Positions 1 through 9,172 are shown, counted from the stretch's first letter. The stretch: DNA of 64,000 nucleotides from Methanoculleus horonobensis (GCF_001602375.1 NZ_BCNY01000014.1:456194-520193); one strand, 5' to 3'. Notes: generated by a model not told the origin, from the letters alone. Numbers and translations are program-made.

Positions 1-89
1 CTGACCTCCTGCTGCAGGTCGCCGAAGTCGACGACGCCGATGTTGCCCTCTTTTATCTCGAGTACCTCAGCGGGCATTGCAATACACAT
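1..89 (-). CDS. hypC: HypC/HupF-family hydrogenase maturation chaperone, N-terminal part only
   Basis: Only the first 29 codons lie in the window; the gene runs off the left edge. The translation opens MCIAMPAEVLEI. This matches the family signature MC-x-A-x-P, in which Cys2 becomes the N-terminal residue after Met removal and binds the iron-cyanide precursor or the large-subunit precursor of [NiFe] hydrogenases. The rest (KEGNIGVVDFGDLQQEV) fits the small OB-fold. The ATG at 87-89 is preceded on the minus strand by a purine-rich GAGAGGTC ribosome site, which supports this start. A maturation factor for [NiFe] hydrogenases fits a hydrogenotrophic methanogen. Confidence 0.85.
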   Translation of the reverse strand, partial: MCIAMPAEVLEIKEGNIGVVDFGDLQQEV

Positions 90-396
90 GACCTCTCTTC
101 CTCTCCTGTTATTTTGTTCCGTTGTCAAAAAAGGTTGACCATGCTGCACGGAGGAACCCGGAAGCGACCGCATCGACCGGCGCGGTTCGGGCTTCCTCCG
201 TAATCAGGTACGTATAGATCGGTTCGGGCGGGTAAAAAAGATATGTTTGTCTCCGGTTCCGGTCGGTGCAGGGGCTCCGGGCGGGGCCGACCGTGGTGCG
301 CCGGCCCCGGTGCCGCCGGCCCGTGCCCTTCTGTGTTTGTGCCTGGGAGCGTAATGTTATGGGGGTACTGTATCTGCTTATTCCCGCCTGTCCCTG

Positions 397-660
397 TGCA
401 ATGGACTGTGGTGGCCTGCGCACCGCGGGTGCTAGATCCTGAATCGAAACTTTTCGGTCTTCTCGTGCTCCTGCCCCCGCACCTCGCACCTCCGGTGCTC
501 GAACTCCGGCCTTCCGGCCCGCCGCATTCCCATGGAACGTCGTTCCTACCGGTGCTCCAGCTCCGTTCGCACCGATCGGTGCTCATGCTCCGGCCCCGAA
601 AACGCTTCGCGTTTTCTCATGCTCCTGCCGTTCCGGCAGTCGCATCCTTCAGCCCGTCGC
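397..660. repeat. Copy R1 of the hairpin-array intergenic element
   Basis: The gap 90-545 has no recognisable gene in its first 300 bases. From about 397 it holds a copy of the repeat family. The left end, CAATGGACTGTGGTGG, resembles the CAGTGGACCGTGGTGG end at 32066. It is followed by perfect small hairpins with unrelated stems: GCACC-TCC-GGTGC, GGCC-TTCC-GGCC, GGAAC-GTC-GTTCC, AAAACGC-TTC-GCGTTTT and GCCG-TTC-CGGC. Spacers such as TCATGCTCC and TCGAACTCC separate them. The ATATCGCC end seen in other copies is absent, so this copy is probably truncated. Its right part is read through by the methyltransferase gene at 546-1274. Confidence 0.7.
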
Positions 661-1274
661 ATCCGAAACACCCCCTCCACCTCCGCCCGGGGGAGATCCT
701 CCCCCCTGACCCGCATCCGCCAGCGGTGCGTCCGGACCGAGACCGGGACAAGCGGCGAAAAGAGTTCCGCCGTCTCGGCCTCGGTGAAGTAGTGGGTGAT
801 GATGCCCTCGCCCCGCCGGAACGTCCACGGCTCCGGCTCCGTCCCTTTCCCGGCGCGCATGTCTTCGACGGAGAAACCCCGGAAGAAGAGCGTTCCGCCG
901 GGCCTGAGCACCCGGACGGCCTCGGCGGCTATGGCCGTTCTCCCCTGTGCGGGGAGGTGGCCGGCGACGTGTACCAGGAAGACCGCGTCGAACGCCGCAC
1001 CCCAAAACGGCAGGTGCCGGGCGTCGGCTACGGCGAGACCGATCTCCGCCGTCCCCGGGCGGCGCCGGGCGAGGGCGACGGCCTCGGGAGAGATATCGAC
1101 CGCGGTCACGCACGAGGATCGCCGGGCGATAGCCTCGAGGGTCTTGCCGTTTCCGCAGCCGACCTCGAGGACGGCGGCATCGGCGGGGAGATCCGGGAGC
1201 GGCGCCGGGGCTCCTCCCCAGAGGTTTCCCCGCCTCCGGTAGTCCTCGTCCCAGGGGGATGGATGGGCTGTCAC
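546..1274 (-). CDS. Class I SAM-dependent methyltransferase with a repeat-derived C-terminus
   Basis: The protein has 242 residues. A Rossmann SAM-binding domain is clear: motif I VLEVGCGNGKT at about 35-45, an acidic end of strand 2 (AVDIS, about 58-62), the motif around ADARHLPF (83-90) and RVLRPGGTLFF near 121-131. It belongs to the broad UbiE/Methyltransf_11 group; the substrate cannot be told. The last 36 or so residues are encoded inside the hairpin-array repeat at 546-657. They look unlike a protein domain (Arg/Glu/His/Ser-rich), so the original C-terminus was probably replaced when the repeat arrived. msrB is the next gene upstream on the same strand, 31 bases away. Confidence 0.8.
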   Translation of the reverse strand: MTAHPSPWDEDYRRRGNLWGGAPAPLPDLPADAAVLEVGCGNGKTLEAIARRSSCVTAVDISPEAVALARRRPGTAEIGLAVADARHLPFWGAAFDAVFLVHVAGHLPAQGRTAIAAEAVRVLRPGGTLFFRGFSVEDMRAGKGTEPEPWTFRRGEGIITHYFTEAETAELFSPLVPVSVRTHRWRMRVRGEDLPRAEVEGVFRMRRAEGCDCRNGRSMRKREAFSGPEHEHRSVRTELEHR

Positions 1275-1305
1275 TGATCAGTGGGTCGGCGCCGCTCCCG
1301 GATAA

Positions 1306-1791
1306 TCATTCGCGCCGGCCGAGATCCTTCTGTCGCACGAACCGGAGCGATGCCGAGTTCATGCAGTAGCGTGTATGGGTCGGCGGCGGCCCGTCGTCGA
1401 AGACGTGGCCCAGGTGGGCGTCGCATCGCCGGCAGAGCACCTCCGTCCGGTTCATGGAGAACTGCGTGTCGGGTTCCGTCCTGATGTTCCGGCCGGAGAC
1501 CGGTTTTGAGAAACTCGGCCAGCCCGTCCCCGACTCAAACTTCGTCTCCGAGGAGAAGAGGTGGTTGCCGCAGCAGACGCAGACGTACAGGCCATCCTCC
1601 TTGCAGTCCCAGTACCTCCCGGTGAAGGCCGGTTCCGTGCCCGCCTTCCGGGCGACGGAGAACGCTTCCTGCGTCAGCCGGCGTTGCCACTCCTCGTCGG
1701 ACATGACGACCCTCTCGACCTCTTCCACCTTCCCGGTCACGGCGTTGCAGACCGTCACCGTCCCGGCAGTTTCCCCAGTCACCCTGTTCAT
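1306..1791 (-). CDS. msrB: Peptide-methionine (R)-S-oxide reductase MsrB
   Basis: The 161-residue protein reduces methionine-R-sulfoxide in proteins. Four zinc-binding cysteines are visible: C71 and C74 in CVCCGN, and C120 and C123 in CRRC. The family block ESGTGWPSF is at about 86-94, and the catalytic cysteine is C143 in RYCMNSASL. The usual core begins near residue 30 (MSDEEWQRRL). The first 29 residues (ending NAVTGKVEEVERVV) resemble the extra N-terminus of other methanogen MsrB proteins, so either start is possible; the longer form is given. It would protect an oxygen-sensitive anaerobe against oxidative damage. Confidence 0.93.
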   Translation of the reverse strand: MNRVTGETAGTVTVCNAVTGKVEEVERVVMSDEEWQRRLTQEAFSVARKAGTEPAFTGRYWDCKEDGLYVCVCCGNHLFSSETKFESGTGWPSFSKPVSGRNIRTEPDTQFSMNRTEVLCRRCDAHLGHVFDDGPPPTHTRYCMNSASLRFVRQKDLGRRE

Positions 1792-1883
1792 CGTCCCGGC
1801 CCTTGTCCGGAGAGCAGATAAACCGTTCCCCGTTCCGGATACGGTTTCGCATCCGTTATATATCCGCCGGTCGATGAACCATC

Positions 1884-2351
1884 ATGAAGAAACACTCTCT
1901 TCTCGGAAGGAGCCTCGTAACGCTTATCCTCCTCGGCTGCCTCTTCGGTGCTGCCGTCACGGCTGGCTGCATGGGGAACTCCGCCGAGCCGGAACCGGAA
2001 GACCCGACCCCGGAGGCGACACCTGGTGCTTACACCACCTATTCTCCCGCCGGGCCGAAACCGTCGTTCTCGGCCAGCGTCACCACGCCCGAGAAGCATA
2101 TGCGCACCGACGGATCCTGCTACTGGATCGTGACGGGAACGGTGACCAACGACGGTGACGGGCCCGCAAGAAACGCCGTCATCCGGTTCATGCTCATCGA
2201 CGACGAGAGCAATATGATCCGGGCGACCGAGACCGTTCTCGCTCCCCGGTTCCAGGCAGGGGAGACGAAGATATTCACCGTCAACGCGTTCCCCGGGGAC
2301 TGTGACCGGCAGTATCACGCTGATATCGACATAACGCACGACATCCCGTAA
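1884..2351 (+). CDS. Secreted lipoprotein of unknown function (FxLYD/CARDB-like beta domain)
   Basis: The protein has 155 residues. A basic N-terminus and hydrophobic segment (about 8-27) end in a lipobox-like TAGC at 25-28, so it is probably lipid-anchored outside the membrane. A Pro/Glu-rich linker (about 33-58) follows. The remaining 90 residues read like a small extracellular beta-sandwich (WIVTGTVTNDGDGPARN, a pattern of FxLYD or CARDB-type domains). The gene stands alone, divergent from msrB; a TATA-like TTATATAT lies about 30 bases before the ATG. The function is unknown. Confidence 0.75.
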   Translation: MKKHSLLGRSLVTLILLGCLFGAAVTAGCMGNSAEPEPEDPTPEATPGAYTTYSPAGPKPSFSASVTTPEKHMRTDGSCYWIVTGTVTNDGDGPARNAVIRFMLIDDESNMIRATETVLAPRFQAGETKIFTVNAFPGDCDRQYHADIDITHDIP

Positions 2352-2404
2352 GGCCGTGGGCAAGCGTTATCCGGGATACGGGTTTACAGACGAGAGGAGA
2401 TACA

Positions 2405-3073
2405 ATGAAGATACTTGGGATAAACGGAAGCCCCCGCGGCTCAAAGAGCCAGACGCTCCGGCTCGTCCAGGCCGTCCTCGACGGAGCGGAGAGCGCCGGG
2501 GCCGAGGTGGAACTCGTGGACGTCACGAAGCTCCGGATCGAGTACTGCAACGGATGCCTGGTCTGCTGCGAGCGGGGAGAATGCATCAAGAAAGACGATT
2601 TTGCCGAACTCTACCGGAAGATGCTTGAGAGCGACGGGATTGTCCTCGGGTCGCCCAACTACATCGACTCGGTCACCGCCCAGATCAAGACCCTGCTCGA
2701 CCGTATGGCGGACACCATCCACTGCCAGATGTTCATCGGGAAGTACGGGTGCGCCGTCTCCACGGCAGGCGGCTCCGGGGCGGACGAGGTCGTGGCATAT
2801 CTGAACAGGATCCTGCAGACCCTGGGCGCGAACACCGTAGGCGGGATCGACGTGGTGCTCGGCGGCGACCCGGAGACGATCGTGCCTGCGGAGGGGAGGG
2901 CCTACGAACTCGGGAAGAAACTCGCAAGAGCCATCGAGAAGAAGGAGACCTATCCCGAGCAGGAGGAACTTCACGCCGCGATGTGTGATCGGATGCGGGC
3001 GCTGGTCACGGCAAACAAAGACCGCTGGCACCACGAGTACGACTACTGGAAGGAAGCCGGGCGGATACCCTAG
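2405..3073 (+). CDS. Iron-sulfur flavoprotein (Isf-like), NADPH-dependent FMN reductase family
   Basis: The 222-residue protein begins with the flavodoxin-like FMN site ILGINGSPRGSKS (3-15). At about 48-60 it carries the compact cysteine motif CNGCLVCCERGEC (C-x2-C-x2-C-x5-C), the pattern that binds a [4Fe-4S] cluster in Methanosarcina Isf. SPNYIDSVTAQIK is the FMN-loop segment. Isf proteins pass electrons between ferredoxin and oxygen, peroxide or other acceptors, so a stress or electron-transfer role is likely but not shown. The start follows GAGGAGATACA. The 3' end overlaps the convergent HEAT-repeat gene by four bases. Confidence 0.88.
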   Translation: MKILGINGSPRGSKSQTLRLVQAVLDGAESAGAEVELVDVTKLRIEYCNGCLVCCERGECIKKDDFAELYRKMLESDGIVLGSPNYIDSVTAQIKTLLDRMADTIHCQMFIGKYGCAVSTAGGSGADEVVAYLNRILQTLGANTVGGIDVVLGGDPETIVPAEGRAYELGKKLARAIEKKETYPEQEELHAAMCDRMRALVTANKDRWHHEYDYWKEAGRIP

Positions 3074-6000
3074 ATCCTCCCCGTCTCTTTCCCGCGGATC
3101 TCCTCGATGACCCGCTGCAGCCCCTCCCGGCCCTCCGGCTGTGCTTCCTCGCTGATCGCCATGTCGAGCGTCGGGAGCACCGCCTCGCCCATCTGGATCA
3201 GGGCCCATTCGGCCCGCTTTCTGACCGCAAGCGCATCGTCCTTGAGTGCCTCGACGAGCGGGGCGACGGCGTCCTCTCCTCCGATCCGGTCGATGGTCCG
3301 GACGGCGTTCGCCCGAACCTCGATCAACGGATCGGAGAGCGCTTCCGCAAGCACCGGGAGCGCGTCGGCGCCGACCCATTCCACCTCCGCCCACCTCCCC
3401 TGTGCCATGAGGTGGAGCGTCCGTTCTTCGCCGGTCTCCGGTCTCCAGCCGCCCGCTTCCAGCGCTTCGGCGACCCCCGCCCGGAACGTCTCGTCCCCTG
3501 TTCGGAGAGCGGCGATCAGGTGGCGGCGCATCGTGTCGCTGGGAGCCTTCAGGGCCTCGAGCGCGGCATACCTGACCCGGTCATCCACGTCGTGGAGCGC
3601 CAGAACCAGCGGTTCCAGGGCACTGAGATCCCCGATGTAGCCGAGTGACCGCGCGGCGGCAATCTTGACCTCCTCATCCCGGTCCTGCAGCGCCAGGGCC
3701 AGCGGCTCGATCGCCTGCTTGCTCCCCATGTACCCGAGGGCCTCCGCCACGGTCGCCCGGACCTCGGTGTCGAGTTCCTGGTGCAGGGAGCCGATCAGGG
3801 CTTCGATAGCCCGTTTGTTCCCGATCCTGCCAAGGTTGCGGGCGGCGACGAGCCTGACGAACCGGTCGCTGTCGTCCAGGGCATCCATGAGCGGCGTGAC
3901 CGCGGTCTCGCGCATGTCGCCGAGGATACTGGCCGCAGCGGACTGGATATCCGGGTCTTCGTCCCTGAGTGCACGGATGAGGCCGTCCACGGCGGGGCGC
4001 CCCATCATGATGAGGCGTGTGGCGGCACCGAGCTGCGTGTTCCAATCCTTGTCCTTGAGCGCGCTGATCAGGGTATCGATATCCTGTTTGCCTGACAGTT
4101 CGAACGCCTTCTTATCCTCCAGCCGGACCTTCCTCTTCTTCTTCGGGGTGCGCTCCTCCTCCTCGACCTGGCTGCCGAGCGTCCTCCGCCAGACATCTAT
4201 CACCTGCCGCTTTCTGAGGGCGGCCGCAGCTTTTGTCCTCACCTCTTCGTCTTCGTCATCGAGAGCGTAGCGCAGAACGTCGCCTGCACCCTCGTCCGGG
4301 ATCTCCCAGAGGGCGTCGATTGCTGCAAGACGCATCTCCCTGGTGCCTGATCTCAGCACATGCGAGATCGGTTCGATTGCCATGGCGCCGAAGTCGCCCA
4401 GGGCCCGGGCAACGCTCCACCGGACATCCGGTGCTGCATCCCCGAGGTACGTGATGAGGAGCGGGATCGACTCGGTTGCGCCGATGAGGCCTATTGCTTT
4501 CGCCGCCGTCACCCGGACGACCGGCAATGGGTCGTTCAGTGCCTCTTCGAGTTCTCTGAGTGCGCCACGGCCGAACTCCGCGACGGCATCCGCCGCAGCG
4601 ACCCGGACGCCGTGGTACCTGTCGCGGAAGAGGTGAATGAGCGGCTGAACTGCGCGGCGGTCACCGATACGGCTGAGCGCCGAGGCGGCGGCGATTCGCA
4701 CATCTTCTCTCTCGTCACCGAGAGTCCTGACCAGCGCCTCGACGGCATCCGGATCCCCGATCTCGCCGAGCGCTTCCGCTGCGGCGATGCGGACGCTGTA
4801 GTGGGGGTCGCTTAACGCTTCGATGAGGTATCCGACCGCCTCTTTCCCCATGCTCTGGAGCGCGGCGACCGCCGCGGCCCGGATGCTGTCGTCGCTGCTC
4901 CTGAGCGCTTCAAGGCATTTTTCAAGCGGTGTCTTTTCCGGGAACAACTCAGGGGGTTCCGGCGGCTCAACCGTGTCCCTCAAGATCTCCGGGATCGCCA
5001 GTTCTTGCGGCTCGCGTTCCTCCTCGGGCCGGTAGGAAAACTGCTCCTCCTGTTCTGCCTCGTCGGTCTCGACGATCTCCTGTTCGAACTCGATCGGGAT
5101 GAGCTGGTCCAGCGGGATTGCGCCGCCGGGAGCCGCCGAGATATCGGTCTTCCAGCGCTCTTTGACCTGTGCCCACGCCGCCTCCGCCTGCTGGCTCTCC
5201 TGGATGAGGTCGCTGAGGCTCACGGCCGCTTCAGGCTCTTCCGGTGCCTGCTCGGTGGGCTGCTCGGGTTCCTTCGGCGTCTCGTCCTGTGCCGGCGGCG
5301 AGGGTATCGTGACCCCCCCGTCCGGCACGTAGTTCGGGCGCCCGAACTGCTTCTCAAACCTCTTCTGGATGGTAAGCCCCTCTTTGAGTTCCTCCTCGTA
5401 CCTCGAGGTGTCTTCCTGTGCGGGCTTTGTCCGGGAGACTTCTTCCTGGCGCTGCCGGATGTACTCGAGGGCAGCCAGAGCCCGCTGTTTCCGTGCGGGG
5501 TCTTTCAACGAGGCTTCCATCTTCAGGGCGTTGAGTGCGGGCTGCCCCAGGTGCCGCAATGCTTCGCTCGCGCCGGTGCGAACACCCGAGTAATCAGTCC
5601 CCAGCGCCCGGATGAGTGGCGGGATGGCCGGTCTTCCCATCCGGACCAGTTCTTTCCATTGTTCGCCTGCAATCAGGTAATCTGCTCTCTGCAGGTCGCT
5701 TTGCGGCACCCAGCCCAGCTTGCCGAGGGCCCATGCCGCTTCCATCCGCACCTGGTGGTGGGGATCGCTCAGGGCATTGGCCAGCGGGGGTTTCGCCCGG
5801 TCGTCACCGATCTCCCCGAGCGCCTCGACGGCACGGATACGGACGTCAAGCCGGGGATCTTTTACCGCCTTGATGAGCGGCGGGACAACCCGGGAGTCAC
5901 GGATCTTCCCGAGGGTTCGCGCCGACTCGCTCCGCATCCGTGGGTCGTCGCTCGCCAGGGCTTTGAGGAGAACCGGGACGGCGGCTCCCTGGAGTTTGGC

Positions 6001-6564
6001 CAGCTCCTTCCAGTCTTCCCGGAGGTAGTAAAACTGCACCTTCTCCTGGACGTCGTCGGGCGACCATTGCATCGAGGCAAGCACGTTTGCGGCCTCTCTC
6101 TGCACTGAGTGGTTGCCGTCACGGAGCGCTCTCGCGAGGGGCGGGATTGCCTTCCTGCCCATCCCCTGGAGAGCGATCACCGTAGCACGCCGGATTGCCG
6201 GTTGTTCGTGGTGCAGTGCGGGCAGCAGCGTCTCGGCCATCGAGTTGTCCGTCTCCGCGATTGCGTGGGCGATGGATGCCTGCAGGCCGGGGCTGGCCCG
6301 GAGAATCAGGACGAGAAGCAGCGGAATAGATGGAGCCCCGGCTGAAACGAGAGATTCGGCCATCCGGTTTCGCGACGCGGGACGGGCTTTCTCGAGCGTC
6401 CTGAGAATATCCGGGATGGCGGGAACCCCGAGGGCGGCGAGTGCCCGCGCTGCATCGGCACGGTTACGGGGATCTTCACTGCTCAGAACCGCAACCAGGC
6501 CGGGATAATCCTTCGCCTGCTGTAACCCGTCGATGTTCGTCCGGAACTTATCAAAGAATGCCAT
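3070..6564 (-). CDS. Large HEAT-repeat (PBS-lyase type) protein
   Basis: The protein has 1164 residues. Almost all of it is 30-35-residue alpha-helical HEAT repeats with the PBS-lyase signature DxxxxVRxxAAxALGxIGD. The repeats form three blocks (about 20-330, 545-790, 825-1150). An acidic Pro/Glu-rich linker (about 335-545) separates the first two blocks and a short Lys/Arg-rich linker (about 795-825) the last two. No signal peptide, membrane segment or catalytic motif is visible, so it is probably a cytoplasmic scaffold. PBS-lyase repeats occur in many proteins without phycobilin chemistry. The promoter region lies at 6565-6700, with TATA-like AATATAATTT on the minus strand. Confidence 0.88.
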   Translation of the reverse strand: MAFFDKFRTNIDGLQQAKDYPGLVAVLSSEDPRNRADAARALAALGVPAIPDILRTLEKARPASRNRMAESLVSAGAPSIPLLLVLILRASPGLQASIAHAIAETDNSMAETLLPALHHEQPAIRRATVIALQGMGRKAIPPLARALRDGNHSVQREAANVLASMQWSPDDVQEKVQFYYLREDWKELAKLQGAAVPVLLKALASDDPRMRSESARTLGKIRDSRVVPPLIKAVKDPRLDVRIRAVEALGEIGDDRAKPPLANALSDPHHQVRMEAAWALGKLGWVPQSDLQRADYLIAGEQWKELVRMGRPAIPPLIRALGTDYSGVRTGASEALRHLGQPALNALKMEASLKDPARKQRALAALEYIRQRQEEVSRTKPAQEDTSRYEEELKEGLTIQKRFEKQFGRPNYVPDGGVTIPSPPAQDETPKEPEQPTEQAPEEPEAAVSLSDLIQESQQAEAAWAQVKERWKTDISAAPGGAIPLDQLIPIEFEQEIVETDEAEQEEQFSYRPEEEREPQELAIPEILRDTVEPPEPPELFPEKTPLEKCLEALRSSDDSIRAAAVAALQSMGKEAVGYLIEALSDPHYSVRIAAAEALGEIGDPDAVEALVRTLGDEREDVRIAAASALSRIGDRRAVQPLIHLFRDRYHGVRVAAADAVAEFGRGALRELEEALNDPLPVVRVTAAKAIGLIGATESIPLLITYLGDAAPDVRWSVARALGDFGAMAIEPISHVLRSGTREMRLAAIDALWEIPDEGAGDVLRYALDDEDEEVRTKAAAALRKRQVIDVWRRTLGSQVEEEERTPKKKRKVRLEDKKAFELSGKQDIDTLISALKDKDWNTQLGAATRLIMMGRPAVDGLIRALRDEDPDIQSAAASILGDMRETAVTPLMDALDDSDRFVRLVAARNLGRIGNKRAIEALIGSLHQELDTEVRATVAEALGYMGSKQAIEPLALALQDRDEEVKIAAARSLGYIGDLSALEPLVLALHDVDDRVRYAALEALKAPSDTMRRHLIAALRTGDETFRAGVAEALEAGGWRPETGEERTLHLMAQGRWAEVEWVGADALPVLAEALSDPLIEVRANAVRTIDRIGGEDAVAPLVEALKDDALAVRKRAEWALIQMGEAVLPTLDMAISEEAQPEGREGLQRVIEEIRGKETGRI

Positions 6565-6782
6565 TTCCTGCTGCCGGTAAAATGCGTTGTCGAAGGTGCT
6601 GTTTCCCTGAATCCCGCTTATTCAAATTATATTCGTTATCCGTTACCAATAAATCTTCCATTCTGCGTCTCCTGATACGCCGGGTCTGTAACCGGGAATG
6701 GTTTACCCTATCGGGGCAGTCTTGCGGTTCGCCCCGGCCGATGCGAATCTTTATCGGGGGAAGGCCGGTATACGGGAACCCT

Positions 6783-7835
6783 ATGGAAAGGCTTGATATC
6801 ACCCGACTGCCGGGCATCGTGAAGGAACTCGCGCCGGATGCGGAGGAACTCGTAGGCCGGATATACTCCTGGTATGTCGAACCCGGACACCTGGTCTTCC
6901 CTGATCCGATGCTTGAATGGGTGCGGGAGAAGTACGGCGATATCGAGACGCAGCAGATCGTGAGGGTGACCAATAACCAGACCGGCGAGAGCACGCTTTT
7001 TAACTCCGTTCGGTCTCGCCGCCCGGTGCTGACGCCCCGTGCCGAGGAGACGCGGGATCTCCGGGCACTCTCGGCGGAGGGGCCGTTCGCGAACCCAATC
7101 GAGGAGACGCCGGCCGACACGTTCGGGCGGATCGACGGCGATTACTGGGTGACGGCAGGCAACATCGCCAAGTACGATTACCTTCACGCCGTCATCATCG
7201 CAAAAGAGAACGATCCCTACGTGACCGGAGAACCGCAGATCGCCGATATGATCAGCGTGGCCGTCCGGTGGTGCCAGGATGCGAACCGTACAAACCCCCG
7301 GGCGATCTACCCCTTCATCATCTGGAACTTCCTCTGGCGTGCGGGAGGGAGCATCGTGCACAACCATGCCCAGGTGCTGCTCACCCACCTCCCCTATGCC
7401 GCTCCGGCCCGGCTCGAGGGGGTTCGGGAGGAGTACCGGTGCCGTTACGGGAGCGAGTATTACGACGATCTCTTCGCTGCCCACACCGCCGTCGGCCTCG
7501 GGCTCGTCTACAGGGGCGCCCGCGTCATGGCGCACCTCACCCCGAGAAAGGAGCACGAGGTCGCGATCATCGCGGAGTCGCCGCACGATATCGCCCCGGC
7601 TCTCGCAAAGGTGCTCGAGTGTTACCGCAACATAGGGGTCCAGAGTTACAACGCGGCGGTCTACATGCCCCCGCTCGAGGAGGAGGGACATTACGTCGCG
7701 TGGGTGGTCGACCGGGGCGACCTCCATTCCCGGACATCGGATATCGGGGGGATGGAACTCTACGCCGGGACGCCGATCGTCGCATCCGACCCGTTCCGCC
7801 TGATGGAGCACCTTACGGCCGCCATGCTGCCGTGA
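6783..7835 (+). CDS. Galactose-1-phosphate uridylyltransferase-like HIT-superfamily enzyme
   Basis: The protein has 350 residues. The active-site-like segment GGSIVHNHAQVLL has the H-x-H-x-Q order of GalT-type nucleotidyltransferases (GalT has HPHxQ), where the central His becomes uridylylated. Other GalT-like features are the N-terminal FNSVRSRRPVLTPR and the C-terminal NIGVQSYNAAVYMPP. The family's true sugar substrate in methanogens is not established, so no symbol is given. A TATA-like CTTTATC at 6750-6756 lies about 30 bases before the ATG, so the transcript may be leaderless. It converges on the glycosyltransferase at 7838-8992 with two bases between the genes, suggesting a related sugar pathway. 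Confidence 0.75.
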   Translation: MERLDITRLPGIVKELAPDAEELVGRIYSWYVEPGHLVFPDPMLEWVREKYGDIETQQIVRVTNNQTGESTLFNSVRSRRPVLTPRAEETRDLRALSAEGPFANPIEETPADTFGRIDGDYWVTAGNIAKYDYLHAVIIAKENDPYVTGEPQIADMISVAVRWCQDANRTNPRAIYPFIIWNFLWRAGGSIVHNHAQVLLTHLPYAAPARLEGVREEYRCRYGSEYYDDLFAAHTAVGLGLVYRGARVMAHLTPRKEHEVAIIAESPHDIAPALAKVLECYRNIGVQSYNAAVYMPPLEEEGHYVAWVVDRGDLHSRTSDIGGMELYAGTPIVASDPFRLMEHLTAAMLP

Positions 7836-7837
7836 TA

Positions 7838-8992
7838 TCAGCAGGGGATCGTGTCGTGCGTCGCGAGTTTTTTGTAGACGCCTTCCATCCGCCCGGCGAC
7901 ACGGCCCCACGGGAACTCTTTCTTCACCTTGTCGAGCCCCTCCCTCCCCATGGCGAGCGCTTTTTCAGGTGAGTCGGCCACCCGGGAGAGCCCGCGGGCG
8001 ATCGAGTTCGGGTGCGGCCGCACCTTGACCCCGTCGGTCCCGTGCTCGATGTTCTCCGAGAGCCCGCCGACGTCGGAGGCGACGACGCACCGGCCGGCGC
8101 TCCACGCCTCGAGGAGCACAAGCCCGAACGGCTCGTTTCTGCTCGGGATGGCGACGATGTCGCTTGCGTTGAGGAGCGGCACGTATTCCGCGTCGGGCAG
8201 TCGTCCGAGGAACCGGACCGGAAGCGACCGGGCCCGGGTCTCGAGCCCCCGGCGCATCTGCCCGTCGCCGATGAACGCGAACTGGCCGTCGGCGTGCTCC
8301 CGGAGGAGAGCGGGAACTGCGTCCACCAGCATGTCGGGCCCTTTCTGCCACGCAAGCCGCCCGACGAAGAGGATCAGCGGGGAGTCCGGGTCGAATCCGT
8401 AGCGCCGCTTGATCTCCTCCGGATCGACGTCCGCCTGGTAGTGATCCGGGACGATGCCGTTATGGACGACGTCTATCTTCCAGTCGGGGATCTCGTAGAG
8501 GCTCATGGCCTCCTGCCGGAGGGTCGAGGAGACCGCGGTGATATGCTTTGCAATCGATGCGCCGCAGCGTTCGATCCCGGATATCTCCGTAAACGGCCAC
8601 CCGTTGCTGAACGTATTCCCGTTCCGGCCGAACTCCGTCGAGTGGTAGGTGAAGACGGTCTCCCTGTCGCGGAGTTTCTGGAGTGCGTCGACCACGTGCC
8701 AGTCGTGGAAGTGCAGGAGGTCGAACGACGGTGTGTCGAACTCGTGGAACCTCTCAAGCATCTTCCCGCTCATATCGGAGCAGTACCGGACGATGTCCTC
8801 TCCCGACGGCCAGCAGTAGTGGTACCGCACTCCGTTGATCTCGGTGTCTTTTCCCTCTCCCCGGGTGAAAAAATGCACCTCGTGGTTCTGTGCCAATGTC
8901 TCGGCAAGATTTGACGCCGCGCTTGCGAGCCCGCCGACCCGTTCCGCATACAGCGACTCCCAGCAGAAAAATGCGATCTTCAGACTCTCCAT
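7838..8992 (-). CDS. GT4-type glycosyltransferase (glycogen-synthase-like)
   Basis: The protein has 384 residues with a GT-B fold. The N-terminal domain opens MESLKIAFFCWESLYAERVG with a glycine loop (VGGLASAASNLAE) as in archaeal starch/glycogen synthases. The C-terminal donor domain has LILFVGRLAWQKGPDML and the E-x7-E segment EPFGLVLLE. The start was placed at the ATG at 8990-8992 because the homologous core begins there; the frame stays open for 20 more codons upstream. TATA-like AGATATATC lies near 9110 on the minus strand. With malQ at 32.4 kb it could belong to glycogen metabolism, but other sugar acceptors are possible. Confidence 0.82.
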   Translation of the reverse strand: MESLKIAFFCWESLYAERVGGLASAASNLAETLAQNHEVHFFTRGEGKDTEINGVRYHYCWPSGEDIVRYCSDMSGKMLERFHEFDTPSFDLLHFHDWHVVDALQKLRDRETVFTYHSTEFGRNGNTFSNGWPFTEISGIERCGASIAKHITAVSSTLRQEAMSLYEIPDWKIDVVHNGIVPDHYQADVDPEEIKRRYGFDPDSPLILFVGRLAWQKGPDMLVDAVPALLREHADGQFAFIGDGQMRRGLETRARSLPVRFLGRLPDAEYVPLLNASDIVAIPSRNEPFGLVLLEAWSAGRCVVASDVGGLSENIEHGTDGVKVRPHPNSIARGLSRVADSPEKALAMGREGLDKVKKEFPWGRVAGRMEGVYKKLATHDTIPC

Positions 8993-9127
8993 GGTATTCC
9001 TCGTCTCTATCGTCTCTGCCGGCCACCGGGGCTTACGGCCCCTCTTCAGCATCTGGATCTCTATCGTGCCGGCATGCAGTTCGAGCGCTTCATATCGCCT
9101 CCGAGATGATATATCTTTGGATTCTCA

Positions 9128-9156
9128 AAAAAACCCCAAAATGAGGTGTTTTGGGG
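9128..9156 (-). terminator. Intrinsic-type terminator after the Mut7-C gene
   Basis: On the minus strand an 8-base stem CCCCAAAA/TTTTGGGG with a 7-base loop is followed directly by six T residues. It starts 17 bases beyond the stop of the Mut7-C gene and lies upstream of the glycosyltransferase start at 8992, so it can separate the two transcription units. Confidence 0.7.
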
Positions 9157-9172
9157 GTTCCGATGCACCGGG

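Noticed and set aside
4123..4146. PKKKRKV (residues about 807-813 of the HEAT-repeat protein) equals the classical nuclear localisation signal of SV40
   Set aside because: The host is an archaeon without a nucleus, and the motif sits in a Lys/Arg-rich linker where such a run can arise by chance.
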